Notes: generated by a model from the letters alone, not told the origin. A stretch of 64,000 nucleotides of DNA from Kordia periserrulae (GCF_003054265.1 NZ_QBKT01000008.1:1-64000); one strand, 5' to 3'; counted from the stretch's first letter, positions 27,313 to 36,771 are shown. Translations and numbers: made by a program.

Positions 27313-28364
27313 ATAAAAAAGTGATTGTTACTGGAGGATGTGGTTATATTGGTTCACATACCGTTGTAGAGCTCATTGAAAATGGATTTGAAACGGTGGT
27401 TTTTGACAATCTTTCTAACTCTAAAGAATTCATTTTAGACCGTATTCAACAAATTACAGGAGTCAAACCTCAGTTTGAAAAGGTGGATTTGGCTAATGCA
27501 GAAGCATCAGACAAAGCCTATCAAAAACATGCGGATGCCATTGCCATCATTAATTTTGCAGCGTATAAAGCTGTTGGTGAATCGGTTCAAAAACCCATGA
27601 TGTATTACAAAAACAATCTGTATGCATTGATCAATTCCATAGAAGCGCAGCAAAAATATGGTATATATCATTTCATTTTTTCCTCTTCAGCAACAGTTTA
27701 TGGCGAACCTGATATATTGCCTATTACGGAAATGAATCAGATTAAAAGGCCCTTTTCACCCTATGGAAATACCAAAAAGATTGCCGAAGAAATTTTAGAA
27801 GATTTTAGCAAATCAAATGAAGCCTTTAAAGTAGTATCGCTCCGATATTTCAATCCCATTGGCGCACATAATAGTGGATTAATTGGAGAGCTTCCCAACG
27901 GCATTCCTAACAATCTCTTACCTTACATCACGCAATGTGCCGCTGGTGTTTTAAAGGAATTACAAGTGTTTGGTGACGATTACAACACCAAAGACGGAAC
28001 CGCCATTCGAGATTATATTCATGTAGTTGACCTAGCAAAAGCTCATGTACAATCTTTAGAACGATTGCTTGCCAACAAAGAAGAAGCTAACTTTGAAGTA
28101 TTCAATTTGGGTACAGGTAACGGATTTACAGTGTTGGATATTATCAAAACATTCGAGAAAGTTGCTAAGGTAAACTTAAACTATAAAATTGTAGACAGAA
28201 GAGCTGGAGATGTAGAAGCTTTATATGCCGAAACGCAACAAGCTGCAGAAAAACTAGCATGGAGCGCAACATTGAATTTGGAAGATATGATTCGGTCATC
28301 ATGGAATTGGGAACAATCCATACGTGATATAACAGATAAAACTTCTGGAGAAGCTAAGAGATAA
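27309..28364 (+). CDS. galE: UDP-glucose 4-epimerase
   Basis: Interconverts UDP-galactose and UDP-glucose with bound NAD, completing the Leloir pathway. The 351-residue short-chain dehydrogenase-like protein has GGCGYIGSHT for NAD binding, SSSATVYG with the catalytic Ser/Thr, and the YxxxK pair in SPYGNTKK. It also shows SLRYFNPIGAH, typical of GalE, and DYIHVVDLAKAH. Length is normal. It is the last gene of the plus operon and starts inside the galT stop. Confidence 0.97.
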   Translation: MNKKVIVTGGCGYIGSHTVVELIENGFETVVFDNLSNSKEFILDRIQQITGVKPQFEKVDLANAEASDKAYQKHADAIAIINFAAYKAVGESVQKPMMYYKNNLYALINSIEAQQKYGIYHFIFSSSATVYGEPDILPITEMNQIKRPFSPYGNTKKIAEEILEDFSKSNEAFKVVSLRYFNPIGAHNSGLIGELPNGIPNNLLPYITQCAAGVLKELQVFGDDYNTKDGTAIRDYIHVVDLAKAHVQSLERLLANKEEANFEVFNLGTGNGFTVLDIIKTFEKVAKVNLNYKIVDRRAGDVEALYAETQQAAEKLAWSATLNLEDMIRSSWNWEQSIRDITDKTSGEAKR

Positions 28365-28695
28365 AAGCGTACAACACACCAGATTTTTATAATTCTTTTT
28401 GGATTAAATTCTATTTTTAAGACAAGTGATTTTGTCAGAAGCAAGATAAAAAACAACGTGAGCTTGGGTTTTCTAGTGTTCTCGACTGCGCTCAAACCGA
28501 CAAAGAGTTATTTATCAGTAAATTACGAGCAACATGATGATTTCTTACGTCGAATTCACGTTAACTATTCACTCTCCTCTGACTAACTTTTATATGTTAC
28601 ATTTCTCAGCACATTTTTGTTAAATACGGGTTAACCGTTTTGAATTGGACAGTAAATAGTCGATTTTTGTTATAACTAAACCAATTTTAAAACCT
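28365..28695. other. Intergenic region at right end of the locus with a REP-like motif
   Basis: No gene is visible. Around 28478-28500 lies a GC-richer motif (TTCTCGACTGCGCTC) that looks like the short repetitive palindromic elements common between genes in Bacteroidota. No clear rho-independent terminator follows galE. This stretch marks the change from the galactan locus to unrelated core genes. Confidence 0.5.
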
Positions 28696-31221
28696 ATGTT
28701 TCGATTCTCTCACCTTGTGTTGTGCGCGTTTTTCGTTAGTTTTTTAACTGCAACTGCACAAGAAAACGTTTCCCTTTCCTATTACTTACCAGCCGATGTT
28801 ACCTACAATAAAGATATTCCAACACCCGAAAGCGTGATTGGTCATGAAGTTGGAGAATGGCATGTAACGCATGATAAGTTAGTCATGTACATGAAAGTTT
28901 TAGCCGAAAAATCCAATCGAATTACGATTGAAGATAGAGGAAAAACATTTGAAAATCGTCCTATTTTATTACTCACGGTGACGTCGCCTGATAATCATCA
29001 AAATATCGAAACCATTCGCGAAGCACATGTAAACTTGACAACATCGGAAGGAGCCAATGCGCAAATTACGCAAATGCCAATCGTCGTGTATCAAGGATTC
29101 TCCATTCATGGAAACGAAGCTAGTGGTAGTAATGCTGCCTTGCTCCTCGCCTATTATTTGGCTGCTGCCGAAGGCGATCAAATTTATAATTTGCTAAATA
29201 ATACGGTAATTCTTTTGGATCCATCGTTCAATCCTGATGGCTTACAGCGTTTTGCAGGTTGGGTTAACATGCACAAAAGCGAACATTTGATTACTGATCC
29301 GCAAGATAGAGAGTTTGACGAATCGTGGCCACGCGGACGTACAAATCATTATTGGTTTGATATGAATCGTGATTGGCTGCCAGTGCAATTACCAGAATCG
29401 AGAGCGCGTATCAAAACCTTTCATCATTGGATGCCAAATATTTTGACAGACCATCATGAAATGGGCTCCAATTCCACGTTTTTCTTTCAACCTGGAATTC
29501 CGTCACGTACACATCCGTTAACGCCGCAAATGAATCAGGATTTGACCAAAGAAATTGCTACGTATCACGCAAAAGCCTTTGATAAAATTGGTTCTTTATA
29601 TTATACCGAAGAAAGTTTTGACGATTTTTATTATGGAAAAGGTTCTACATTTCCAGACATTAATGGAAGCATCGGAATTTTGTTTGAGCAAGGAAGTGCC
29701 CGCGGACACGTTCAGGAGAGTGAAAATGGTTTAATCACTTTTCCGTTTGCCATTCGAAATCAATTTACAGCGGCATTGTCTACGCTAGAAGCTGGTAAAA
29801 ATATGCGCACGACTATTCTACGATACCAAAGACAATTTTATGAAAATGCTAGAAAAGAAGCCGCTAGAACGAGTGCAAAAGCTTATGTTTTTGGTGATGA
29901 AAAAGACGCCGCAAAAGCGTATCATTTGGCAGAAATCCTAAAACGTCATCAAATTACAGTACACGAAGTACAGAATGATTTTTCTACAAACGGCACAAAA
30001 TACAAGAAAGGAGCCAGTTATATTGTGCCGAAAAATCAGCGTCAACATCGTTTGATTAATGCCATTTTTGAGAAACGCACGCAGTTTCAAGACAGTTTGT
30101 TTTATGATATTTCGGCGTGGACATTTCCGTTAGCGTTCAATGTGTCGTACGATGAATTGTCATCCTTAAACAATGCGGGAAATGAAATTACAGACTTGCA
30201 AGCGCCAACAGGAAACCTCAACGGAAACGGCAATTATGCGTTTTTGTTTGAGTGGAATGAATACTATGCGCCAAAAGCTTTGGCTAAAATCAAAGCGAAA
30301 GGATTGCGCGCCAAAGTCGCGATGCTACCGTTTACGTTAGAAGGCGTTCGCTATGATTATGGTACAATTATGATTCCTGTGCAAAATCAAACGTTGAATT
30401 TGCAGGAAATGCGCACGTTTTTACGAACTATTGCAAAAGAAAGTCATCTCAACATTACTGCTGTTTCTTCGGGCTTAACCGAAGGAATTGACTTGGGAAG
30501 CAACAATTTTGAAGCTATCAAACAACCAAAAATTGCGATGCTGATTGGCGACGAAATTACTTCGTACGATGCAGGTGAAATTTGGCATTTGTTTGATCAA
30601 CGTTACGAAATTCCACTAACAAAGCTAGATACGCGTAATTTCAGCAGAAAAGATTTATCAAGGTATACACACATTATCTTGCCAAATACATATTCGCTTC
30701 CGAAAGACATCACGAATAACTTAAAAACGTGGGTAAAAAATGGTGGAACGTTGATTGGCTACCGAAATACGGTTCGTTATTTACACAATAACAACTTCAT
30801 CAAACTAGATATTAAGAAAACTGGAATTGACGCCAAAAATGTTTCCTTTGCACAACGCAGAGATCACAACGGTGCGCAAGTGATTGGTGGTGCTATTTTT
30901 AATACGAAAATCGACCGTTCGCATCCAATTAACTTCGGATATTTAAAAGATGAATTGCCAATGTTTCGCAATACAACTATTTTTATAAATCCAGATGAAA
31001 AAAGTTACAACAATCCAATTCAGTACACAAATTCACCTTTGCTCAGTGGTTATATTTCAGAAGAAAATTTAGAACATTTAAAAAACAGTGTACCTTTCCA
31101 AACATCGAGAATGGGCAGCGGACGCGTGATTGCTTTTACCGATAATACCAACTTTAGAGCCTTCTGGTACGGAACAAATAAGTTGTTGATGAATGCTATT
31201 TTCTTTTCTAGAATGATGTAG
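28696..31221 (+). CDS. Secreted M14-family zinc carboxypeptidase-like protein
   Basis: An 841-residue protein with a signal peptide (ending TATAQ). Residues about 40-400 resemble M14 metallopeptidases: the zinc motif is GFSIHGNEASGSN (His and Glu), the later zinc His is in DHHEMGSN, and the catalytic Glu lies near FEQGSARGH. Residues about 620-710 resemble a glutamine-amidotransferase-like fold (PKIAMLIGDEITSYDAGEIW, VKNGGTLIGYRN), a combination common in large Bacteroidota M14 proteins. It is probably periplasmic or surface-exposed, cutting C-terminal residues from peptides. It stands alone, and the TTTTAGG repeat starts 17 bases after its stop. It is not evidently linked to the galactan locus. 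Confidence 0.88.
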   Translation: MFRFSHLVLCAFFVSFLTATAQENVSLSYYLPADVTYNKDIPTPESVIGHEVGEWHVTHDKLVMYMKVLAEKSNRITIEDRGKTFENRPILLLTVTSPDNHQNIETIREAHVNLTTSEGANAQITQMPIVVYQGFSIHGNEASGSNAALLLAYYLAAAEGDQIYNLLNNTVILLDPSFNPDGLQRFAGWVNMHKSEHLITDPQDREFDESWPRGRTNHYWFDMNRDWLPVQLPESRARIKTFHHWMPNILTDHHEMGSNSTFFFQPGIPSRTHPLTPQMNQDLTKEIATYHAKAFDKIGSLYYTEESFDDFYYGKGSTFPDINGSIGILFEQGSARGHVQESENGLITFPFAIRNQFTAALSTLEAGKNMRTTILRYQRQFYENARKEAARTSAKAYVFGDEKDAAKAYHLAEILKRHQITVHEVQNDFSTNGTKYKKGASYIVPKNQRQHRLINAIFEKRTQFQDSLFYDISAWTFPLAFNVSYDELSSLNNAGNEITDLQAPTGNLNGNGNYAFLFEWNEYYAPKALAKIKAKGLRAKVAMLPFTLEGVRYDYGTIMIPVQNQTLNLQEMRTFLRTIAKESHLNITAVSSGLTEGIDLGSNNFEAIKQPKIAMLIGDEITSYDAGEIWHLFDQRYEIPLTKLDTRNFSRKDLSRYTHIILPNTYSLPKDITNNLKTWVKNGGTLIGYRNTVRYLHNNNFIKLDIKKTGIDAKNVSFAQRRDHNGAQVIGGAIFNTKIDRSHPINFGYLKDELPMFRNTTIFINPDEKSYNNPIQYTNSPLLSGYISEENLEHLKNSVPFQTSRMGSGRVIAFTDNTNFRAFWYGTNKLLMNAIFFSRMM

Positions 31222-31238
31222 TTTTTTTGGGTGTTGGG

Positions 31239-31294
31239 TTTTAGGTTTTAGGTTTTAGGTTTTAGGTTTTAGGTTTTAGGTTTTAGGTTTTAGG
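31239..31294 (+). repeat. Tandem 7-bp repeat TTTTAGG, 8 perfect units
   Basis: Eight identical TTTTAGG units follow the carboxypeptidase stop codon, preceded by one TGGGTGT unit (around 31229) that matches the repeat at 217-356. No reading frame or promoter lies in it. The unit resembles plant and algal telomere repeats, but here it is an internal bacterial microsatellite. Confidence 0.95.
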
Positions 31295-31340
31295 TGAAAA
31301 TACTTTTAAATTTTACACTTAGAGTTTTACATTTTAAATT

Positions 31341-31375
31341 TCGTTATTCGTTATTCGTTATTCGTTATTCGTTAT
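31341..31375 (+). repeat. Tandem 7-bp repeat TCGTTAT, 5 perfect units
   Basis: Five exact TCGTTAT units lie 46 bases after the TTTTAGG array in the same intergenic gap. Same period, different word. Confidence 0.93.
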
Positions 31376-31618
31376 TTGTCACTCTTAACTATTCACTGAT
31401 AACTTATAACTTAATACTAGTTGTTTGTTTCGCTGTTCTTTTTAGATGAACTATTTAGTCAGATTTCCAATGTATGCATTGAAAAATCGCACAATTATGA
31501 GTGAACGAAAAATTAAACAATCATCAATCAAAATGTGATTTCTTTGACAGATTTGAATAAATCTCATTAAAAACCTCTTTTTTTTGCGTTATTTACAATT
31601 TTTTAAGAGTCATCTGTA

Positions 31619-31649
31619 TTGCAAAAGTGACTGTTTTTTTGTATTTTTG
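31619..31649 (+). promoter_or_regulatory. Promoter of the E1 dehydrogenase gene (TTG-N20-TATTTTTG)
   Basis: TTG at 31619-31621, then 20 bases, then TATTTTTG at 31642-31649, the Bacteroidota primary sigma factor pattern. The ATG at 31672 lies 23 bases after the -7 box, a normal short leader. Confidence 0.75.
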
Positions 31650-31671
31650 CGCGACTTCAATTTAAAGAACT

Positions 31672-34083
31672 ATGCAAGCAAAACTTGAAAATACACAAGA
31701 CATTTCCTTCGATCAATTCAAAGAAGAAATCATTCAAGACTATACCACAGCAGTAATCAGTCGTGAATGCAGCCTTCTAGGTCGTAGAGAAGTGTTGACG
31801 GGAAAAGCGAAGTTTGGAATTTTTGGAGATGGAAAAGAAGTACCGCAATTAGCCATGGCGAAAGCATTTCAAAATGGTGATTTTCGTTCGGGGTATTATC
31901 GCGATCAAACCTTTATGATGGCGATTGGCGAATTGAACATTCAACAGTTTTTTGCTGGATTGTATGCGCACACCGATATTGATGTTGAACCAATGTCTGC
32001 TGGAAGACAAATGGGCGGTCACTTTGCCACGCATAGTTTGGATAAAAATGGTGAGTGGAAAAACTTAACCCAACAAAAAAACTCTAGTGCTGATATCTCT
32101 CCTACTGCGGGACAAATGCCGCGATTGCTAGGATTGGCACAAGCATCCAAAATATACAGACACGTAGAAGGTATTGATGCTGAAAAATTCTCAAAAAACG
32201 GAAATGAAATCGCTTGGGGAACGATTGGAAATGCGAGTACCAGTGAAGGCTTGTTCTTTGAAACAATCAATGCTGCGGGCGTTTTGCAAGTTCCGATGGT
32301 AATGAGCGTTTGGGATGATGAATATGGAATTTCCGTGCATGCAAAGCATCAAACTACCAAAGAAAATATTTCTGAAATTTTAAAAGGATTTCAACGTACC
32401 GACACTGAAAACGGTTATGAAATTTTTACTGTAAATGGTTGGGATTATCCGTCGTTGGTGGCAACCTATCAAAAAGCTGCTGATATTTCTCGCGAGCAAC
32501 ATGTTCCTGTGTTGATTCACGTTCAACAAGTGACACAACCACAAGGACATTCTACTTCAGGTTCGCACGAGCGTTACAAAAGCAAAGAACGTTTGGCTTG
32601 GGAAGCGGAATACGATTGCAATGCGCAAATGCGCAAGTGGATGATTGAAAACGGTATTGAAACCGAAGAAAATTTAGACGCTTTAGAAAAAGACATTAAA
32701 AAGCGTGTCCGCGATGGAAAAAAAGCAGCGTGGAGAGATTTTGTTGCGCCAATGAAGCAAGAGCAACAAGAAGTTTTGCAATTGATAGGTAAACTTGCGG
32801 AGTCTAGTCCGAATAAAGTTTTTATCAATAAACTCAAAGAGGAATTAGGCGCTATTGCCGAACCAATTCGTAAAGAAATTGCTAGTTATGCTCGTAAAGC
32901 TCTGCGTTTGGTTGTTGGTGAGCATTCTTCTGAACGTACTGCATTAAGCAATTGGATTAAAGTTTATTTCGAAAAAATTCAACCGAAATACAGTTCCCAT
33001 TTATATAGTGAATCTGCCAAAAGTGTCTTGAAAATTGACGCAAAAGCACCTGAGTATGCTACAGAAGCCGAAGAAGTCGATGCACGTATTGTATTGCGTG
33101 ATAACTTTGATGCGCTTTTCGCGAAATATCCTGAAGTCTTGATTTTTGGAGAAGATGCTGGAGAAATTGGCGATGTCAATCAAGGATTGGAAGGTATGCA
33201 AGCCAAATATGGAAAATTGCGCGTTTCTGACACCGGAATTCGTGAAGCAACCATTTTAGGACAAGGCATCGGTATGGCAATGCGCGGATTGCGTCCTATT
33301 GCCGAAATTCAATATTTAGACTATTTATTGTACGCATTGCAAATAATGAGTGATGATTTGGCAACTGTGTTATACAGAACCAAAGGAACGCAAAAAGCAC
33401 CTGTTATCATTCGTACGCGTGGCCATCGTTTGGAAGGAATTTGGCATTCTGGTTCGCCAATGGGCGCTATTATAAACGCGATTAAAGGAATTCATGTGTT
33501 GGTACCAAGAAACATGACCAAAGCGGCTGGATTTTACAATACCTTATTAGAAAGTGACGAACCTGCATTGGTGATAGAATGTTTGAATGGTTATCGTTTA
33601 AAAGAGCCATTACCAACCAACTTAGGTGAATTTAAAACGAAAATCGGTGTCGTAGAAACCATCAAAGAAGGAACGGATATGACGGTTGTTTCCTATGGTT
33701 CAACCTTACGAATTGTAGAGCAAGCGGCAAAAGAATTGCAAGCCGTCGGAATTGACATTGAAATCATTGATTGTCAGTCTTTAATTCCGTTCGACATTAA
33801 TCACGATACGGTAAAAAGTGTACAAAAAACCAATCGTTTGCTTGTGGTTGATGAAGATGTTCCTGGTGGCGCGTCTGCGTTTATCTTACAACACATCGTT
33901 GACGAACAAAACGGATATCAATATTTAGACAGCAAACCGCAAACACTCACGGCAAAAGCACACCGACCAGCATACGGAACGGATGGCGATTATTTTTCGA
34001 AACCTTCGGCAGAAGATATTTTTGAAAAAGTATATGCCATGATGCATGAAGCGAATCCTGCCGAATTTCCTCAACTGTATTAA
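31672..34083 (+). CDS. 2-oxoacid dehydrogenase E1 component, fused alpha and beta subunits
   Basis: An 803-residue cytoplasmic thiamine-diphosphate enzyme that decarboxylates a 2-oxoacid (probably branched-chain or pyruvate) in an E1-E2-E3 complex. The alpha part (about 1-400) carries the cofactor motif IGNASTSEGLFFETINAAGV. The usual Asp of the GDG motif is Asn here, which I recall as common in this flavobacterial subfamily. The beta part (about 470-800) has FGEDAGEIGDVNQGLEG, RGLRPIAEIQYLDYL, RTRGHR and a transketolase C-terminal domain with DEDVPGGASAFIL. Fusion of both subunits in one chain is normal in this group. It has its own promoter and a strong terminator just downstream. Confidence 0.93.
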   Translation: MQAKLENTQDISFDQFKEEIIQDYTTAVISRECSLLGRREVLTGKAKFGIFGDGKEVPQLAMAKAFQNGDFRSGYYRDQTFMMAIGELNIQQFFAGLYAHTDIDVEPMSAGRQMGGHFATHSLDKNGEWKNLTQQKNSSADISPTAGQMPRLLGLAQASKIYRHVEGIDAEKFSKNGNEIAWGTIGNASTSEGLFFETINAAGVLQVPMVMSVWDDEYGISVHAKHQTTKENISEILKGFQRTDTENGYEIFTVNGWDYPSLVATYQKAADISREQHVPVLIHVQQVTQPQGHSTSGSHERYKSKERLAWEAEYDCNAQMRKWMIENGIETEENLDALEKDIKKRVRDGKKAAWRDFVAPMKQEQQEVLQLIGKLAESSPNKVFINKLKEELGAIAEPIRKEIASYARKALRLVVGEHSSERTALSNWIKVYFEKIQPKYSSHLYSESAKSVLKIDAKAPEYATEAEEVDARIVLRDNFDALFAKYPEVLIFGEDAGEIGDVNQGLEGMQAKYGKLRVSDTGIREATILGQGIGMAMRGLRPIAEIQYLDYLLYALQIMSDDLATVLYRTKGTQKAPVIIRTRGHRLEGIWHSGSPMGAIINAIKGIHVLVPRNMTKAAGFYNTLLESDEPALVIECLNGYRLKEPLPTNLGEFKTKIGVVETIKEGTDMTVVSYGSTLRIVEQAAKELQAVGIDIEIIDCQSLIPFDINHDTVKSVQKTNRLLVVDEDVPGGASAFILQHIVDEQNGYQYLDSKPQTLTAKAHRPAYGTDGDYFSKPSAEDIFEKVYAMMHEANPAEFPQLY

Positions 34084-34103
34084 GCATTATTTTTAATAAG
34101 CAT

Positions 34104-34139
34104 AAAAAACGCTAAACTTTTCTCAGTTTAGCGTTTTTT
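34104..34139 (+). terminator. Rho-independent terminator after the E1 gene
   Basis: A 14-base perfect stem (34104-34117 with 34126-34139), loop of eight, core CGCTAAAC/GTTTAGCG, with A-run and T-run flanks. It can work in both directions. Confidence 0.9.
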
Positions 34140-34157
34140 AGTTGTTATATTTAGAGA

Positions 34158-34955
34158 ATGAATTTAACGTCACGAATAACTTCCGTTGTCAACGCAACAC
34201 CTTTAGATACTGTCATTACGGGAATTTCGACGTTTTTTCTTTCCGAATTGAAATACAAACAACTTCCAGAAATTACATTGCCCGTAAATCGCAGATTGGG
34301 ACATTTGATAGAGAAAGTCGTTTCTGAACTCATCAACGCTTCTGAAAATTACCAGCTTTTGCATGAAAACGTTCAAATTGTACAAAACAAACAAACCATT
34401 GGCGAACTTGATTTTATTATCCAACATACTGAAACCAAAGAAATCATTCATTTGGAATTGGCGTATAAGTTTTATCTCTACGATGCTTCCATTTCGGATG
34501 ATGTTTCCAAAAACTGGATTGGTCCCAACCGACGTGATGCCTTGCATGAAAAAATAGCCAAACTACAGCAAAAGCAATTGCCACTACTCTATCACGAAGC
34601 CACAAAGACAGCTTTGCCTTATTTGAAGTTAGACAGCATCATACAAAAAGTATGTGTGTTGTCGTATTTATATCTTCCATACACACAAAAAATAGCTTTG
34701 GACGCTGATTATCAAAAGGCTGTTGCTGGTTATTACATGAACTTTGAAACGTTTCAACGTTTAGACAATCCCGCGAAAGCGTATCACATTCCATCAAAAA
34801 AAGCTTGGGGAATCCATCCTGCTAGTAATGAGAATTGGTCAAGTTTTGAGGATGTAAAAGAAAAAATCAAACACAACCTTACGGAAAAAAGAGCGTTGCT
34901 TTGCTGGCAAAAACATAAAGATACTTTTGAAACTTTTTTTATTGTTTGGTGGTAA
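34158..34955 (+). CDS. DUF1853 family protein
   Basis: A 265-residue cytoplasmic protein of unknown function. It fits the DUF1853 family: LPVNRRLGHLIEKVVSELI near the start, QTIGELDFIIQHTETKEIIHLELAYKFYLYD in the middle, and WIGPNRRDALHEKIAKL. The pattern E-x-DF(11-13)-H-LE-x-x-x-K resembles the D/E...ExK core of PD-(D/E)XK nucleases, so a nuclease-like fold is possible. It starts 19 bases after the terminator, with a weak TATATTTA box at 34146. No partner gene is evident apart from the small membrane protein just downstream. Confidence 0.8.
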   Translation: MNLTSRITSVVNATPLDTVITGISTFFLSELKYKQLPEITLPVNRRLGHLIEKVVSELINASENYQLLHENVQIVQNKQTIGELDFIIQHTETKEIIHLELAYKFYLYDASISDDVSKNWIGPNRRDALHEKIAKLQQKQLPLLYHEATKTALPYLKLDSIIQKVCVLSYLYLPYTQKIALDADYQKAVAGYYMNFETFQRLDNPAKAYHIPSKKAWGIHPASNENWSSFEDVKEKIKHNLTEKRALLCWQKHKDTFETFFIVWW

Positions 34956-34961
34956 ATTTAG

Positions 34962-35426
34962 ATGATTAAAATAATTGATATGCTATTTAGTAGAAAACAT
35001 ATAATAGTTTTAAAAAAACCAATAACAATTTTACGAGACGATTTAAAATCGCCAAATGATGTTATTCAGCTATTACAAATTAACGATTCAATATTAGAAG
35101 GTTGTATTGATTTTAGATATGGTTATGGAGGCAGTATTATTTCTACTGTAAATTTAGAAGAATTAAATCGTCATGAAACCACTGTGACTATTAAAAATAG
35201 AGTTGACATATTGATGTACATCTATATTTTAATATTATGTTCAGTTTTATGGGGTTTTGCTATTTATGAATTAATGAATGGAGCCAAAATCGGAAGTTTT
35301 GAAGTACTGATAAAAAGTATATTTCCATTAATCATTATTGTAATGATAAAATTTACACTACACTTTTACGACAAACGCATTATAAAAACTTATAAATCAC
35401 TCGTAAAAAATAGAACTCCTAATTAA
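34962..35426 (+). CDS. Small membrane protein of unknown function
   Basis: A 154-residue product I do not recognise. Residues 1-80 are soluble, with charged and polar text (LRDDLKSPNDVIQLLQIND). Two hydrophobic helices follow at about 82-105 (ILMYIYILILCSVLWGFAIY) and 114-134, then a basic tail. It starts six bases after the DUF1853 gene, so the two are probably co-transcribed. Codon use is more AT-rich than its neighbours. Confidence 0.65.
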   Translation: MIKIIDMLFSRKHIIVLKKPITILRDDLKSPNDVIQLLQINDSILEGCIDFRYGYGGSIISTVNLEELNRHETTVTIKNRVDILMYIYILILCSVLWGFAIYELMNGAKIGSFEVLIKSIFPLIIIVMIKFTLHFYDKRIIKTYKSLVKNRTPN

Positions 35427-35519
35427 ATATTTTATAAATCTTAATGAATAATCACAAGAAACTACGACTCAAATCGTATCATGAGTCTATTTCTGCTCCT
35501 AAAAACTAAAAAAGTTTAG

Positions 35520-35527
35520 TAGTTTTG
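35520..35527 (+). promoter_or_regulatory. Probable -7 box TAGTTTTG of the AraC-type regulator gene
   Basis: TAGTTTTG matches TAnnTTTG and lies 26 bases before the ATG at 35554. No TTG is at the expected upstream position, so only half the promoter is supported. Confidence 0.4.
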
Positions 35528-35553
35528 GTTGTCATCAAAAATAAAGATTGCGC

Positions 35554-36729
35554 ATGTTTCTTTTTCCTAATTTCAACATTCACAGCACGCCATTACTCAT
35601 TCTCGTATTACAAGCGTTGGTTTTAGTTGGCTTATTGTTGAAGCGCTATGCAGCGAAAAAGAATGCTTCTGACGCAATTTTGGCGATTTTATTATTGACC
35701 GTTTCCTACACACAAATATGTTACACGGTTGGTTTTATGGGTTGGTACGATACCTTTCGCAACACAAAAATCAACTACTTTTTAATTCCCGCAGGAACTG
35801 CTATTGCGCCATTGATTTATTTATATGTGAAGTCTGTAACAAAATCAAATTTCAAGTTTTTAAAGAAACATTGGTGGCACTTTGCCATTCCGCTGAGTTT
35901 GGTGGCGTATCGCTTCTCAATTTTTACATACGACGCACTACAACCTGGTTTTAACGAAACCCAAAATGGTATTTTGAAAATCGAACTTGATGAGCCAATC
36001 ATTCTACCAATTTTGAGTGTAGTAGGGTTTTCTGTGATGCTGTTGTATTTGGCATTTACGATTCAATTGTATGTAAATTATCGTCAAAAAATAAAGCAGT
36101 ATTTCTCTAATATTTTTAAGCTGGAGCTGAATTGGATTCGCAACTTTCTTATTGTGTTTACGTTGCTATTCATCTACAGTTCTGTGCAGGATTTTGTGGG
36201 AAGTATTCTTGTAGATTTAGGCTATAAAGAACGTTGGTGGCTGAATTTACTAATGGCAGTTTGCGCGCTGTATATAGGTTTGAAAGGATATATTACCGAT
36301 ACCACAAAGTTGAATACATTGGACTTTAGCTTTTCGCCAAAGCAAATTTCGATTCCTGAATTAACGAAAGATGATAAAAAAGAAATTGACAAAGACGCAA
36401 TTCAAGCAATTTCAGAGTTGATGGCACAGGAAAAACCCTACTTGAATCCTGATTTGAACCTTTCCGAACTCGCCAAACAAGCCAATTTGACGCGCGGACA
36501 ACTTTCAGAAATCATCAACAGTGGATTTCAAATGAATTTCAATGATTTCGTGAATTCTTATCGCGTTAACGCCTTCAAAGGAATGCTAAAAGAAGGCAAG
36601 CACGAACAACTTTCTTTACTCGGAATTGCCTACGAATGTGGTTTCAACAGCAAAGCAACTTTTAACAGAGTTTTTAAAAAACTGACCAACTTCTCTCCTA
36701 CGCAGTATTTACAATCGCAGTCTGGTTGA
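35554..36729 (+). CDS. Membrane-bound AraC-family transcriptional regulator
   Basis: A 391-residue protein. The first about 230 residues form roughly seven membrane helices (LLILVLQALVLVGLLL, AILLLTVSYTQICYTVGFMG, FLIPAGTAIAPLIYLYV). The last 100 residues are an AraC-type DNA-binding domain with two helix-turn-helix units (LNLSELAKQANLTRGQLSEIIN and LLGIAYECGFNSKATFNRVFKKLTNFSPTQYL). It probably senses a membrane signal and regulates genes directly. The ATG at 35554 is preferred to an upstream TTG six bases earlier. No obvious target is adjacent. Confidence 0.88.
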   Translation: MFLFPNFNIHSTPLLILVLQALVLVGLLLKRYAAKKNASDAILAILLLTVSYTQICYTVGFMGWYDTFRNTKINYFLIPAGTAIAPLIYLYVKSVTKSNFKFLKKHWWHFAIPLSLVAYRFSIFTYDALQPGFNETQNGILKIELDEPIILPILSVVGFSVMLLYLAFTIQLYVNYRQKIKQYFSNIFKLELNWIRNFLIVFTLLFIYSSVQDFVGSILVDLGYKERWWLNLLMAVCALYIGLKGYITDTTKLNTLDFSFSPKQISIPELTKDDKKEIDKDAIQAISELMAQEKPYLNPDLNLSELAKQANLTRGQLSEIINSGFQMNFNDFVNSYRVNAFKGMLKEGKHEQLSLLGIAYECGFNSKATFNRVFKKLTNFSPTQYLQSQSG

Positions 36730-36771
36730 TGTTTTTTGGTGTTATTAGTTTTTCGTTATTTGTTTTTTGTG

